This document shows positions 1 through 5,773 of a DNA stretch of 5,773 nucleotides, piece after piece. Made by a program: the position numbers and the translations under genes. Location of the stretch: contig CAJXHR010000049.1 of the NCBI GenBank assembly GCA_913054525.1, forward strand, positions 1 to 5,773. The letters are read 5' to 3'. The notes below the pieces were generated by a model that did no database searches, had not been told where the DNA came from, and saw only the letters and a list, made by a program, of their open reading frames with translations. This DNA comes from an uncultured bacterium (lineage in GTDB: Bacteria > Patescibacteriota > Minisyncoccia > Spechtbacterales > HO2-43-30). The first letter of the stretch is position 1. Each line of letters begins with the position of its first letter.

Positions 1-1
1 C

Positions 2-2164
2 ACAGATGCTCAACCCGAGAGCAAGTTCCAGGCGCTTGAAAAATACTCAAAAAATCTCACTCATCTTGCGCGCGATGAAAAGCTTGACCCTGTTGTCGGT
101 CGCGACGATGAAATTCGCCGCGTAATGCAGGTACTCTCCCGCCGTACGAAAAATAACCCCGTGCTTATTGGAGAGGCGGGCGTGGGAAAAACCGCGATTG
201 TAGAGGGCTTGGCGCAGAGAATCGCGTCAGGCGACGTGCCCGACAGCATCAAGGGCAAAGATGTCGTCGCTCTTGATATCGGCGCGCTCATTGCCGGGAC
301 AAAATACCGGGGAGAGTTTGAAGATCGTCTCAAAGCGGTCATCAAAGAGATTGAAAGGTCCGCGGGACATATAATTTTATTTATAGACGAGCTTCATACT
401 ATCGTGGGTGCCGGAGCCGCGGAGGGCTCGGTGGACGCGTCCAATATGCTTAAACCCGCGCTTGCCAAGGGCGAGCTTAACGCGATTGGCGCCACAACTC
501 TTCGCGAATACCAGCAGTATATAGAAAAAGACCCGGCGCTTGAGCGGAGGTTCCAGCCCGTGTTTGTGCATGAGCCCTCGGTGGACGATACGATTGCGAT
601 CCTCCGGGGAATCAAGGATAAGTACGAGCTTCATCATGGCGTAAAAATAAAAGACAGCGCGCTTGTCGCGGCCGCAAATCTCTCAAGCCGTTATATTACG
701 GGGAGATTTTTGCCCGACAAGGCGGTTGATCTCATGGACGAGGCAACAAGCGCGCTTCGTATGAATATTGAGTCCCAGCCGGAGGAGCTGGACAAACTAA
801 AGCGCGAGATGCGCCGCCTTGAGATAGAGAAAGAAGCGCTCAAGCGGGAAAAGGACAAAAAGACAAAAGAGGCGCTCAAGGAAACGGAAAGGCATCTTTC
901 CGATATATCGGAGAGGGCAAGGTCTTTGGAATACAAGTGGAAGAATGAAAAGGAAATTATTTTTGCAATCCGCGATTTGAAGAAAAAGATAGACAGGATG
1001 CGTGCCGAGGCGGAGATTGCGGAGCGATCCGGGGAGCTTCATAAAGTAGCAGAAACCCGCTACAGTAAAATCCCCGTGCTTGAAAAAGAGCTCAAGGACA
1101 AAGAAAAGAATCTTATAAAAATTCAGAGCACCTCGCGTATTCTCAAGGAAGAAGTCACGGAAGAAGACATCGCCGAAGTCGTGTCACGATGGACAGGCAT
1201 ACCCGTGGCAAAAATGCTGGAAGAGGAGCTTGTAAAGCTCAAGGACATGGAGAAAGAGCTTGAGCATAGGGTTGTCGGGCAGAAAGAGGCGGTCGCGGCC
1301 GTGGCAAATGCGATACGGAGAAGCCGCGCAGGTATTGCCGAAGAAACCCGGCCAATGGGGTCGTTTATATTTCTTGGCCCCACAGGTGTCGGCAAGACAG
1401 AGCTTGCGCGCGCCCTTGCCGAGTTTATGTTCAACGACGAGTCGGCGCTTGTGCGCCTTGATATGTCCGAATACGGCGAGCGGCATGCGGTATCTCGCAT
1501 CATTGGCTCGCCTCCGGGATATGTGGGCCATGAAGAAGGCAGCCAGCTTGTGGACAAAATACGGCGCAGGCCTTATAGCGTTGTGCTTTTCGACGAGATA
1601 GAAAAAGCGCACCCCGAGGTATTTAACATTCTTCTTCAGATTCTGGATGACGGGCGCCTTACGGACGCCAAGGGCAGAGTTGCTAATTTTAAAAACGCAG
1701 TTATTATTCTCACATCAAATGTAGGATCAGAAATGCTTAGGGAAAGCGCGGGTCTTGGATTCGGCGCAGACGGCGGCGGGGTTTCGAGCGACGAGACAAT
1801 ACGGGAAACAATAATGGCATCTCTCCAGGAAAATTTCAAGCCGGAATTTTTGAACCGGCTCGACGAAATAATTATTTTCAAGAGCTTATCTCCTAAAATT
1901 CTTTCAAAAATTGTGGATCTCCAGCTCGCCCGGGTCAAAGAGCGGCTTTTAGCCCAGCGCGACATCAAACTATCCATCGGCGCGGGTGTCCGGGATTGGC
2001 TTGCAAAGAAGGGCTTTGACCCGAATTACGGCGCCCGTCCTCTCAAACGTGTCATACAAAAAAATATTCTGGATCCCCTTGCCAAAAAAATCGTAGCGGG
2101 GGAGGTCAAGGAAGGCGGTTCCGCTAAAATAACCGTGGCAAATGGGGAGATTGTGATTGACTAA
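2..2164 (+). CDS. clpB: ATP-dependent chaperone/disaggregase ClpB, 5'-truncated by the window edge
   Basis: ClpB is a cytoplasmic hexameric AAA+ machine that threads aggregated proteins through its pore, usually together with DnaK. The frame is open from base 2, so the gene starts outside the window; 720 residues are visible. Seen in order: the linker ending in [13 protein letters not shown]; ATPase domain 1 with Walker A GEAGVGKT (170-193), pore loop KYRGEF (302-319), Walker B IILFIDE (371-391) and arginine fingers in LERRFQP (539-559); a long coiled-coil middle domain (about 788-1120); ATPase domain 2 with Walker A GPTGVGKT (1376-1399), Walker B VVLFDE (1580-1597), pore loop GYVG (1517-1528), arginine finger in NRLDE (1850-1867) and sensor-2 GAR (2030-2038). 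The full-length middle domain separates it from ClpA and ClpC. By analogy with E. coli ClpB the missing part is about 150 residues, the N-terminal domain. All key ATPase residues are intact. No terminator is obvious after its stop, so read-through into the next gene is likely. Confidence 0.97.
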   Translation, partial: TDAQPESKFQALEKYSKNLTHLARDEKLDPVVGRDDEIRRVMQVLSRRTKNNPVLIGEAGVGKTAIVEGLAQRIASGDVPDSIKGKDVVALDIGALIAGTKYRGEFEDRLKAVIKEIERSAGHIILFIDELHTIVGAGAAEGSVDASNMLKPALAKGELNAIGATTLREYQQYIEKDPALERRFQPVFVHEPSVDDTIAILRGIKDKYELHHGVKIKDSALVAAANLSSRYITGRFLPDKAVDLMDEATSALRMNIESQPEELDKLKREMRRLEIEKEALKREKDKKTKEALKETERHLSDISERARSLEYKWKNEKEIIFAIRDLKKKIDRMRAEAEIAERSGELHKVAETRYSKIPVLEKELKDKEKNLIKIQSTSRILKEEVTEEDIAEVVSRWTGIPVAKMLEEELVKLKDMEKELEHRVVGQKEAVAAVANAIRRSRAGIAEETRPMGSFIFLGPTGVGKTELARALAEFMFNDESALVRLDMSEYGERHAVSRIIGSPPGYVGHEEGSQLVDKIRRRPYSVVLFDEIEKAHPEVFNILLQILDDGRLTDAKGRVANFKNAVIILTSNVGSEMLRESAGLGFGADGGGVSSDETIRETIMASLQENFKPEFLNRLDEIIIFKSLSPKILSKIVDLQLARVKERLLAQRDIKLSIGAGVRDWLAKKGFDPNYGARPLKRVIQKNILDPLAKKIVAGEVKEGGSAKITVANGEIVID

Positions 2165-2167
2165 ATT

Positions 2168-2196
2168 TTATCAGTACGATATCATCTTATTGTAAT
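2168..2196 (+). promoter_or_regulatory. Candidate sigma-70-type promoter for the DUF5667-like gene
   Basis: TTATCA (2168-2173) matches the -35 consensus at 4 of 6 bases. After a 17-base spacer, TGTAAT (2191-2196) matches the -10 consensus at 5 of 6. The implied transcription start is near 2203, which would give a leader of only about 8 bases before the ATG at 2211. It sits immediately after the clpB stop in a 46-base gap. AT-rich gaps give such matches by chance, so this is a plausible site and not an established one. Confidence 0.4.
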
Positions 2197-2210
2197 TAGC
2201 CATTTTAATT

Positions 2211-3272
2211 ATGAACAAAACATCAATTGCCTTATTTTCTTTTTTGTCGGCCATGCTCCTTTTTGGGGGCATATTTTCTTATGCGCATGCTCAAGTTGTC
2301 CAAGATGAGGCGGTGGATCCTGCTGCGCTTGGCGTGGGCGCGCCGAAAGTATTGCCGGGCAATCCCTTGTATTTTTTTAAGAATTTGTCCCGGGGCATTC
2401 GTTCCGTTGTCACATTTGGAGATAAAAAAGCGGAGCTTAAGCTCCAATTCGCCAGTGAAAAAATCGTGGAGGCCCAGCTTCTGTTGGACAGAGGCAACAG
2501 GATTCGCGCCGCCAAGCACCTCAAGAGTTACGAGAAAGACCTTGCCCGCGCAAGGCATATCGCCAATAAGGAAAAATTCATAGTGCAAAGTATCAGGCAT
2601 CAGGCAATCATTGATAGGATAGAGAAAGAGGCGAGCGAGGAGCAAGCCGTGGATATAAAAAATATTCGTGAAAAAACCATTAAACACATATCGGAAGTTG
2701 TCGCAAGCATAGAAGATGTAGAGATAGCAAAGAATATGCTTATTTTAGCAACGAGCGACGAGGGGAGCGTTTTCAAGCCTCTTCGTAATTTGGAAGTGCT
2801 GAAGGCGGTGGAAGAAAAAGTCCCGGAGCGGGCAAAAAAGGCCATACGCGCGGCGCAGGAGAATGCCGTAAAGCGGTTCAAGAGGGAGTATGAGAAAAGC
2901 ACCGAGGAGGATAAGGATGCGCTTAGGAAATATATAAAGAGCGCCGGCGGCAATGCGTCGCGATACATGGAGGCGTTTAATGAGAACAAAGAAGTGCTTG
3001 GAGAGGAGCTTTTAGAGAAGATTTTGTCCGATACGCCCTCTAGACCTGTGCGACAGAAAAAGGTGTCTCCCAAGCCTGCTCCAAAATCCCGCGATGCTGT
3101 CCGGAAGAAGCCCGTGACAAAATCGGCAAAACCGGTAACGAAGCCTGCAAATACGGACACGCAAACAAAAGATTTATCTGAGCCGGCCGTAGAAAAGAAA
3201 GACACTACAAAAACAGAAATTAAAAAAGAAAAAACCAAGCCCTACAAGGGTTCTCCACCGCTGCTATACTAG
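2211..3272 (+). CDS. Exported DUF5667-like protein with Lys/Pro-rich C-terminal tail
   Basis: This 353-residue protein of unknown function is predicted to leave the cytoplasm. Residues 1-27 look like a Sec signal peptide: Lys3, a hydrophobic stretch at about 6-23, then the cleavage motif AHA before Gln28. From about residue 48, the segment VLPGNPLYFFKNLSRGIR, followed by a charged helix with AELKLQFASEKIVEAQ, resembles DUF5667, known mainly from Patescibacteria and Actinobacteria. Residues 75-275 are highly charged and probably helical throughout. The last 73 residues hold 18 lysines with many Pro, Thr and Ser, including the short repeat PVTKSAKPVTKPA, and are probably disordered. There is no C-terminal membrane segment or sortase motif. 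The ATG at 2211 is chosen because it places the signal peptide at the N-terminus; no Shine-Dalgarno motif precedes it. It lies 46 bases after clpB and may be co-transcribed with it. The domain call comes from sequence memory, not from a profile search. Confidence 0.8.
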   Translation: MNKTSIALFSFLSAMLLFGGIFSYAHAQVVQDEAVDPAALGVGAPKVLPGNPLYFFKNLSRGIRSVVTFGDKKAELKLQFASEKIVEAQLLLDRGNRIRAAKHLKSYEKDLARARHIANKEKFIVQSIRHQAIIDRIEKEASEEQAVDIKNIREKTIKHISEVVASIEDVEIAKNMLILATSDEGSVFKPLRNLEVLKAVEEKVPERAKKAIRAAQENAVKRFKREYEKSTEEDKDALRKYIKSAGGNASRYMEAFNENKEVLGEELLEKILSDTPSRPVRQKKVSPKPAPKSRDAVRKKPVTKSAKPVTKPANTDTQTKDLSEPAVEKKDTTKTEIKKEKTKPYKGSPPLLY

Positions 3273-3280
3273 AGCAGTGG
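3258..3280 (+). repeat. Hairpin spanning the stop codon of the DUF5667-like gene
   Basis: CCGCTGCT (3258-3265) pairs with AGCAGTGG (3273-3280) as an 8-bp stem with one G-U pair. The 7-base loop contains the TAG stop (3270-3272). No T-tract follows directly; three bases later the next, stronger hairpin begins. It may stabilise the mRNA 3' end or assist termination. Confidence 0.5.
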
Positions 3281-3281
3281 G

Positions 3282-4337
3282 TTAAAATCCGCTTACTCGG
3301 AATCCGATTAGGCGGATTTTTTTATTCAAAAATGGCCACAGGAGTTGGAGGGCAAGTTTTTCGATTTTATCGGAGTCTTTTGTTGAATAAGCTCCGGATT
3401 TAGATTTTGTGTGGGTTTTGAAGTTGGAATAGCGTATCTTGATGGTTACTGTTTTAAAATTTTTATAGCCGCCGCGCTCTGTTGTATTGAGTACATTTTT
3501 TACTAAAGAAAAAAATATTGGCAGGATTTCTTGCGCGCTGTCCGTGTCGTGTTCAAAAGTATGTTCCTCGCTTATAGATTTCGTCTCGCGCTCTTCGTCA
3601 ACGACGCGGTGGTCAATGCCTCTGGCGGACTCATATAGCGATATGCCAGGCTGGCCAAATTCATCATAAAGCGTTGATTGGGGAATTTTTCGCAAGTCCT
3701 CAACTGTCTGCACCATAAATTTTTTAAGATTATATTCTGTTTTCGGGCCGATGCCGGGCAATTTTCTTATTGACATGGGGTCCAAAAATTTTTGTACATC
3801 TTTGAGATTCACAACCGTAATTCCATTTGGTTTCTGAAAATCGCTTGCAATCTTTGCAATAAGCATATTCGGCCCGACGCCAACGGAGGCAGTCACTTTT
3901 TCTTGTTTAAATATTTTTTGTTTTATTTCCTTGGCCACGGCTGCTGCGGATGGGTTCGATATTGTCCTAGAACGGGCTTCGAGGACAATATATGCTTCGT
4001 CAATGCCTACCTGTGCAAATTTGCCGTTATATTTTTGGGCAGTACTTTTGAGGATTTTCATCACAGAGCTGGAGACTCGCGAATAAAGTGTGCTATTCAC
4101 GGGTAGAAAAATTGCAGTAGGGCAAAGGTGCCATGCCCGTGAGATTGGCAGAGCGCTATGTATGCCAAATTTTCTCGCAGAATAATTTGCCGTAGAGACC
4201 ACCCCTCGTCCATTGCCACCCTTGGGATCGGCGCCGACTACAATCGGCATGCCTAGAAATTGCGGATTTTCCCGCTCCTCGCACGAGGCGAAGAAAGCAT
4301 CAAGGTCAATATGGAAAATAGTACGATTTTCTTCCAT
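3282..4337 (-). CDS. dinB: DNA polymerase IV (Y-family translesion polymerase)
   Basis: This 351-residue error-prone polymerase lacks a proofreading domain and copies past damaged template bases. The catalytic palm is recognisable: FHIDLDAFFASCEERENP at residues 8-25, giving metal ligand Asp11 and steric-gate Phe16, and GIDEA at 111-115, giving Asp113 and Glu114. Next come the nucleotide-site segment SVGVGPNMLIAKIASDFQKPNG (151-172), the helix-hairpin-helix RKLPGIGPKT (191-200), and a little-finger domain from about 250 to the end (RLIGFRVSGF). Two positions differ from common family forms: Met158 where lysine is usual, and Gly111 where serine is usual. The protein stops right after the last little-finger strand, so the usual C-terminal clamp-binding tail is missing. 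The ATG at 4337 fits the family N-terminus; no Shine-Dalgarno motif precedes it. It is convergent with the DUF5667-like gene and divergent from ychF. GC is about 44%, lower than clpB and ychF. No LexA-type operator was recognised. Confidence 0.95.
   Translation of the reverse strand: MEENRTIFHIDLDAFFASCEERENPQFLGMPIVVGADPKGGNGRGVVSTANYSARKFGIHSALPISRAWHLCPTAIFLPVNSTLYSRVSSSVMKILKSTAQKYNGKFAQVGIDEAYIVLEARSRTISNPSAAAVAKEIKQKIFKQEKVTASVGVGPNMLIAKIASDFQKPNGITVVNLKDVQKFLDPMSIRKLPGIGPKTEYNLKKFMVQTVEDLRKIPQSTLYDEFGQPGISLYESARGIDHRVVDEERETKSISEEHTFEHDTDSAQEILPIFFSLVKNVLNTTERGGYKNFKTVTIKIRYSNFKTHTKSKSGAYSTKDSDKIEKLALQLLWPFLNKKIRLIGFRVSGF
3284..3323 (+). terminator. Rho-independent terminator after the DUF5667-like gene, inside the 3' end of dinB
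   Basis: AAAATCCGC (3284-3292) pairs perfectly with GCGGATTTT (3312-3320), and a run of seven T residues spans 3317-3323. Inside the loop a second small stem is possible, TCGG (3297-3300) with CCGA (3304-3307). The T-tract is on the plus strand, so it ends transcripts of the DUF5667-like gene and probably of clpB. On the minus strand only four T residues follow the stem, so it would be a weaker terminator for dinB. The stem also encodes the last residues of DinB. Confidence 0.8.
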
Positions 4338-4361
4338 TATAATATATGATAGTATATTGCC
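4338..4361. promoter_or_regulatory. 24-base divergent start region between dinB and ychF
   Basis: This is the whole gap between two divergent start codons and is almost purely A/T. On the plus strand it holds a perfect TATAAT (4338-4343) and the weaker TATGAT (4345-4350) and TATATT (4353-4358). On the minus strand it holds TATACT (4356 down to 4351). No convincing -35 box was found at 16-18 bases from any of them. Neither gene has a Shine-Dalgarno sequence here. Any promoter would have to overlap the start of the opposite gene and would give a very short leader or none. The region is surely regulatory because nothing else separates the genes, but which boxes are used is unknown. Confidence 0.5.
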
Positions 4362-5438
4362 ATGTCTTTATCCATTGGAATAGTCGGCCTGCCGAATGTC
4401 GGCAAGTCCACGCTATTCAAAGCGCTTACAAAAAAAGAAGTGTTGATTGCAAACTACCCTTTTGCCACGATCGACCCAAGTGTCGGGGTTGTTGAGATGC
4501 CGGATGAGCGGCTGGATAAGCTCGCCGATTTTTCCGGTTCCGCAAAAAAGATTCCCGCAATTATAGAGTTTGTGGATATTGCGGGCCTTGTGCGCGGGGC
4601 GAATAAAGGAGAGGGACTCGGCAATCAGTTTCTTGCCAATATCCGCGAGGTGGACGCGGTAGTTTATGTTGTCCGCGCGTTTGAGGATCCAAATATTCAT
4701 CACGTTGAAGCGCGGGTAGATCCCAAGGCGGACATTGATATTCTCACTACGGAGCTCATGCTCAAGGATCTTGAAACGGCAGAAAAGCATCTGGGAAAAG
4801 TACACAAAGATGCAAGGGCCGGCAGCAAAGAAGCGGTGATTGAGGTTGAAATTTTGGAAAAAATTAAAAAAGGCCTTGAAGACGGCATAATGGCATATAA
4901 AACGCTCGAAGAAATCTCAGGCGAGGCTCAGAAGGCTGTAGTAGAGAAACTGCGCAGAGAGCTTCAGCTTTTGACCAGCAAGCGGGGGATTGTGCTAATG
5001 AATATTAACAATACCAATGTGGGGGGTTCAACCCCGCATATAGAGGGCTTTGGGCAAATTGCTATGAATATCCACGGCGAGCTTGAGGGCGCGGGATTTT
5101 CCGGCGACGAGCGTCGCGAGCTGGGCCTTGCCCCATCAAAGCTTGCGGATCTCATACGTCTTGCGTATGAGACGCTGGGCCTTATTACTTTTTTTACGAC
5201 GGGAGAAGACGAGACGCGGGCGTGGACTGTAAATACAGGCGCCCTGGCGCCTCAAGCCGCGGGCGTGATACATACTGACTTTGATGAAAAATTTATTCGC
5301 GCAGATGTTATTCGGTGGGATAAGCTCCTGGGGGCGGGCAGCTGGCCTGAATCAAAGACAAAAGGAATAATGCAGACCGTAGGCAAAGATTATGAAATAA
5401 AAGACGGCGACGTGATGGAGGTAAAGCACGGCGCGTAA
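4362..5438 (+). CDS. ychF: YchF/OLA1-family P-loop ATPase
   Basis: YchF is a universally conserved cytoplasmic Obg-related NTPase that prefers ATP, binds ribosomes and is linked to stress and redox responses. The 358 residues are close to the family norm (E. coli 363). Seen: G1 GLPNVGKS (9-16); switch I YPFATIDP (32-39), where YPFCTIEP is common; G3 DIAGLVRGANKGEGLGNQFL (72-91); a coiled-coil insertion (about 128-205); the G4 region LMNINNTN (212-219); and a C-terminal TGS domain (about 275-358) with RAWTVNTGALAPQAAGVIHT and DFDEKFIRADVI. The G4 motif reads N-I-N-N where the family normally has N-x-x-E, so the residue tied to nucleotide choice (217) is Asn. The C-terminus reads GDVMEVKHGA, whereas many family members end near RFNV. 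The ATG at 4362 places the P-loop at the usual distance; no Shine-Dalgarno motif precedes it. It is divergent from dinB with a 24-base gap. Confidence 0.96.
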   Translation: MSLSIGIVGLPNVGKSTLFKALTKKEVLIANYPFATIDPSVGVVEMPDERLDKLADFSGSAKKIPAIIEFVDIAGLVRGANKGEGLGNQFLANIREVDAVVYVVRAFEDPNIHHVEARVDPKADIDILTTELMLKDLETAEKHLGKVHKDARAGSKEAVIEVEILEKIKKGLEDGIMAYKTLEEISGEAQKAVVEKLRRELQLLTSKRGIVLMNINNTNVGGSTPHIEGFGQIAMNIHGELEGAGFSGDERRELGLAPSKLADLIRLAYETLGLITFFTTGEDETRAWTVNTGALAPQAAGVIHTDFDEKFIRADVIRWDKLLGAGSWPESKTKGIMQTVGKDYEIKDGDVMEVKHGA

Positions 5439-5464
5439 AACAAAGCCTCCCTTATTAGGGAGGC
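5431..5464 (-). terminator. Rho-independent terminator of the minus-strand gene, overlapping both gene ends
   Basis: On the minus strand, GCCTCCC (5464 down to 5458) pairs perfectly with GGGAGGC (5451 down to 5445) around the 6-base loop TAATAA. It is followed by TTTGTTTTA (5444 down to 5436). The T-tract on this strand makes it a terminator for the partial gene at 5455-5773. The loop supplies that gene's stop, TAA, plus a second in-frame TAA, and the T-tract runs into the ychF stop codon. On the plus strand the same stem forms after ychF but is followed by GGTAATTCATC with no T-tract, so ychF would be stopped less efficiently. Confidence 0.8.
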
Positions 5465-5773
5465 GGTAATTCATCTACTTCTCTTATGCCTTGGAGAAAT
5501 TTTACTATTTGTAAGTTAAGATTTGACCGTGAGCGTTTTGGTGTATCTTGCCCCGATATATAGTCAGGGGACAAGAAAATTTGATCTTTTTGTTCTTCGT
5601 ATGCCGCTAAAAACATTCCTATAAAAAGAAGAATATAGGTCTCGGCATCTTTACCTAGTTGAGGGGCCATGTCATCCAGTGCGCGTTTCCAGTTCCTTGC
5701 TCGAGCATTACTGATAAAGGCGCGGATGCCATCATAATACTGCCTACGATCCGCGGGGTTTCGTGCATTTGCT
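5455..5773 (-). CDS. Unrecognised protein, C-terminal 106 residues (start lies beyond the window)
   Basis: The minus-strand frame is open from the window edge (5773) to a TAA at 5455-5457, giving 106 visible residues; the N-terminus is missing. The Met at 5670 is probably internal, because 34 further in-frame codons without a stop lie upstream, with ordinary protein-like content (for example NPADRRQYYDGIRAFISNAR). The visible part looks mostly helical and charged, with one short hydrophobic stretch, YILLFIGMFLAAY, that is rather short for a membrane span. It ends in DELPPP, and the last codons form one arm of the terminator. I recognise no family and assign no function. Support for it being real comes from the long open frame, tandem stop codons, and a well-placed terminator on the correct strand. 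GC is about 43%, similar to dinB and lower than ychF. Confidence 0.72.
   Translation of the reverse strand, partial: ANARNPADRRQYYDGIRAFISNARARNWKRALDDMAPQLGKDAETYILLFIGMFLAAYEEQKDQIFLSPDYISGQDTPKRSRSNLNLQIVKFLQGIREVDELPPP

Noticed and set aside
125..127. ATG as the start of clpB
   Set aside because: The frame is open upstream to base 2 and encodes the conserved ClpB segment [20 protein letters not shown], so this Met is internal. It is also too close to the Walker A motif to be a natural short-form start.
1123..1557. 144-codon open frame on the minus strand inside clpB
   Set aside because: It is antisense to strongly conserved ClpB sequence, Ser/Thr-rich as expected from reversed codons, and resembles no family.
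1260..1601. 113-codon plus-strand frame overlapping clpB
   Set aside because: It lies in another frame across the conserved second ATPase domain, has no start signal, and looks like shadow coding.
2600..3238. 212-codon minus-strand open frame opposite the DUF5667-like gene
   Set aside because: Its Phe/Ser-rich composition is what the reverse of Lys/Glu-rich codons gives. The sense frame has a signal peptide, a domain and a terminator.
3265..3270. TATACT as a plus-strand -10 box
   Set aside because: It sits in the loop of a hairpin at a gene end, has no -35 partner at the right distance, and leads only into antisense of dinB.
5238..5251. Repeated palindrome GGCGCC-CT-GGCGCC
   Set aside because: It lies inside the conserved TGS domain of ychF, where Gly-Ala-Leu-Ala codons explain it; its 2-base spacer is too short for a hairpin loop.
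5668..5670. Met codon as the start of the right-edge minus-strand gene
   Set aside because: The frame stays open for 34 more codons to the window edge with protein-like content, and no ribosome-binding site marks this Met.
1..5773. CRISPR array, tRNA, rRNA, riboswitch, insertion sequence, phage or defence genes
   Set aside because: No spaced direct repeats, clover-leaf signatures, transposase motifs or inverted terminal repeats were seen, and nearly all bases are accounted for by five protein genes.

Overview
The window reads as ordinary chromosome from a bacterium with about 50% GC. It is densely packed, with three complete protein genes and two more cut by the window edges. The best guess for the host is a Candidate Phyla Radiation (Patescibacteria/Parcubacteria-like) bacterium. 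This rests on an exported protein of the DUF5667 type, which is common in that group, on very short intergenic gaps, and on the absence of a Shine-Dalgarno motif before all three visible start codons. The lineage is an inference (about 60% sure); no rRNA or marker gene is present to settle it. Standard code 11 fits: no in-frame TGA interrupts any gene.

Layout. At 2-2164 (+) lies the C-terminal 720 codons of the disaggregase ClpB, with both ATPase domains and the long middle domain; the N-terminal domain is off the left edge. A 46-base gap with a plausible promoter leads to 2211-3272 (+), a secreted or periplasmic DUF5667-like protein with a signal peptide and a lysine/proline-rich tail. Two tandem hairpins follow; the second has a T-tract and lies inside the 3' end of the convergent dinB. 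At 3282-4337 (-) is a Y-family DNA polymerase IV that ends without the usual clamp-binding tail. Only 24 AT-rich bases separate its start from the divergent ychF at 4362-5438 (+), a complete YchF/OLA1-type P-loop ATPase. At 5455-5773 (-) is the C-terminal part of an unrecognised protein, whose terminator hairpin overlaps its own stop and abuts the ychF stop.

The genes cover unrelated housekeeping and stress functions: protein disaggregation, an envelope-associated protein of unknown role, translesion synthesis, and a ribosome-associated ATPase. They do not form an evident pathway. The only co-transcription suggested is clpB with the DUF5667 gene, since no terminator is visible between them. 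By hand count the two minus-strand genes are AT-richer (about 43-44% GC) than sampled lines of clpB and ychF (about 52-54%).

No CRISPR array, tRNA, rRNA, insertion sequence or phage gene was seen, and no stretch over 300 bases lacks a gene. I do not see a clearly new system here. The points most worth a second look are the start regions without ribosome-binding sites, the changed G4 motif in YchF, the shortened polymerase IV, and the two terminators embedded in coding sequence.
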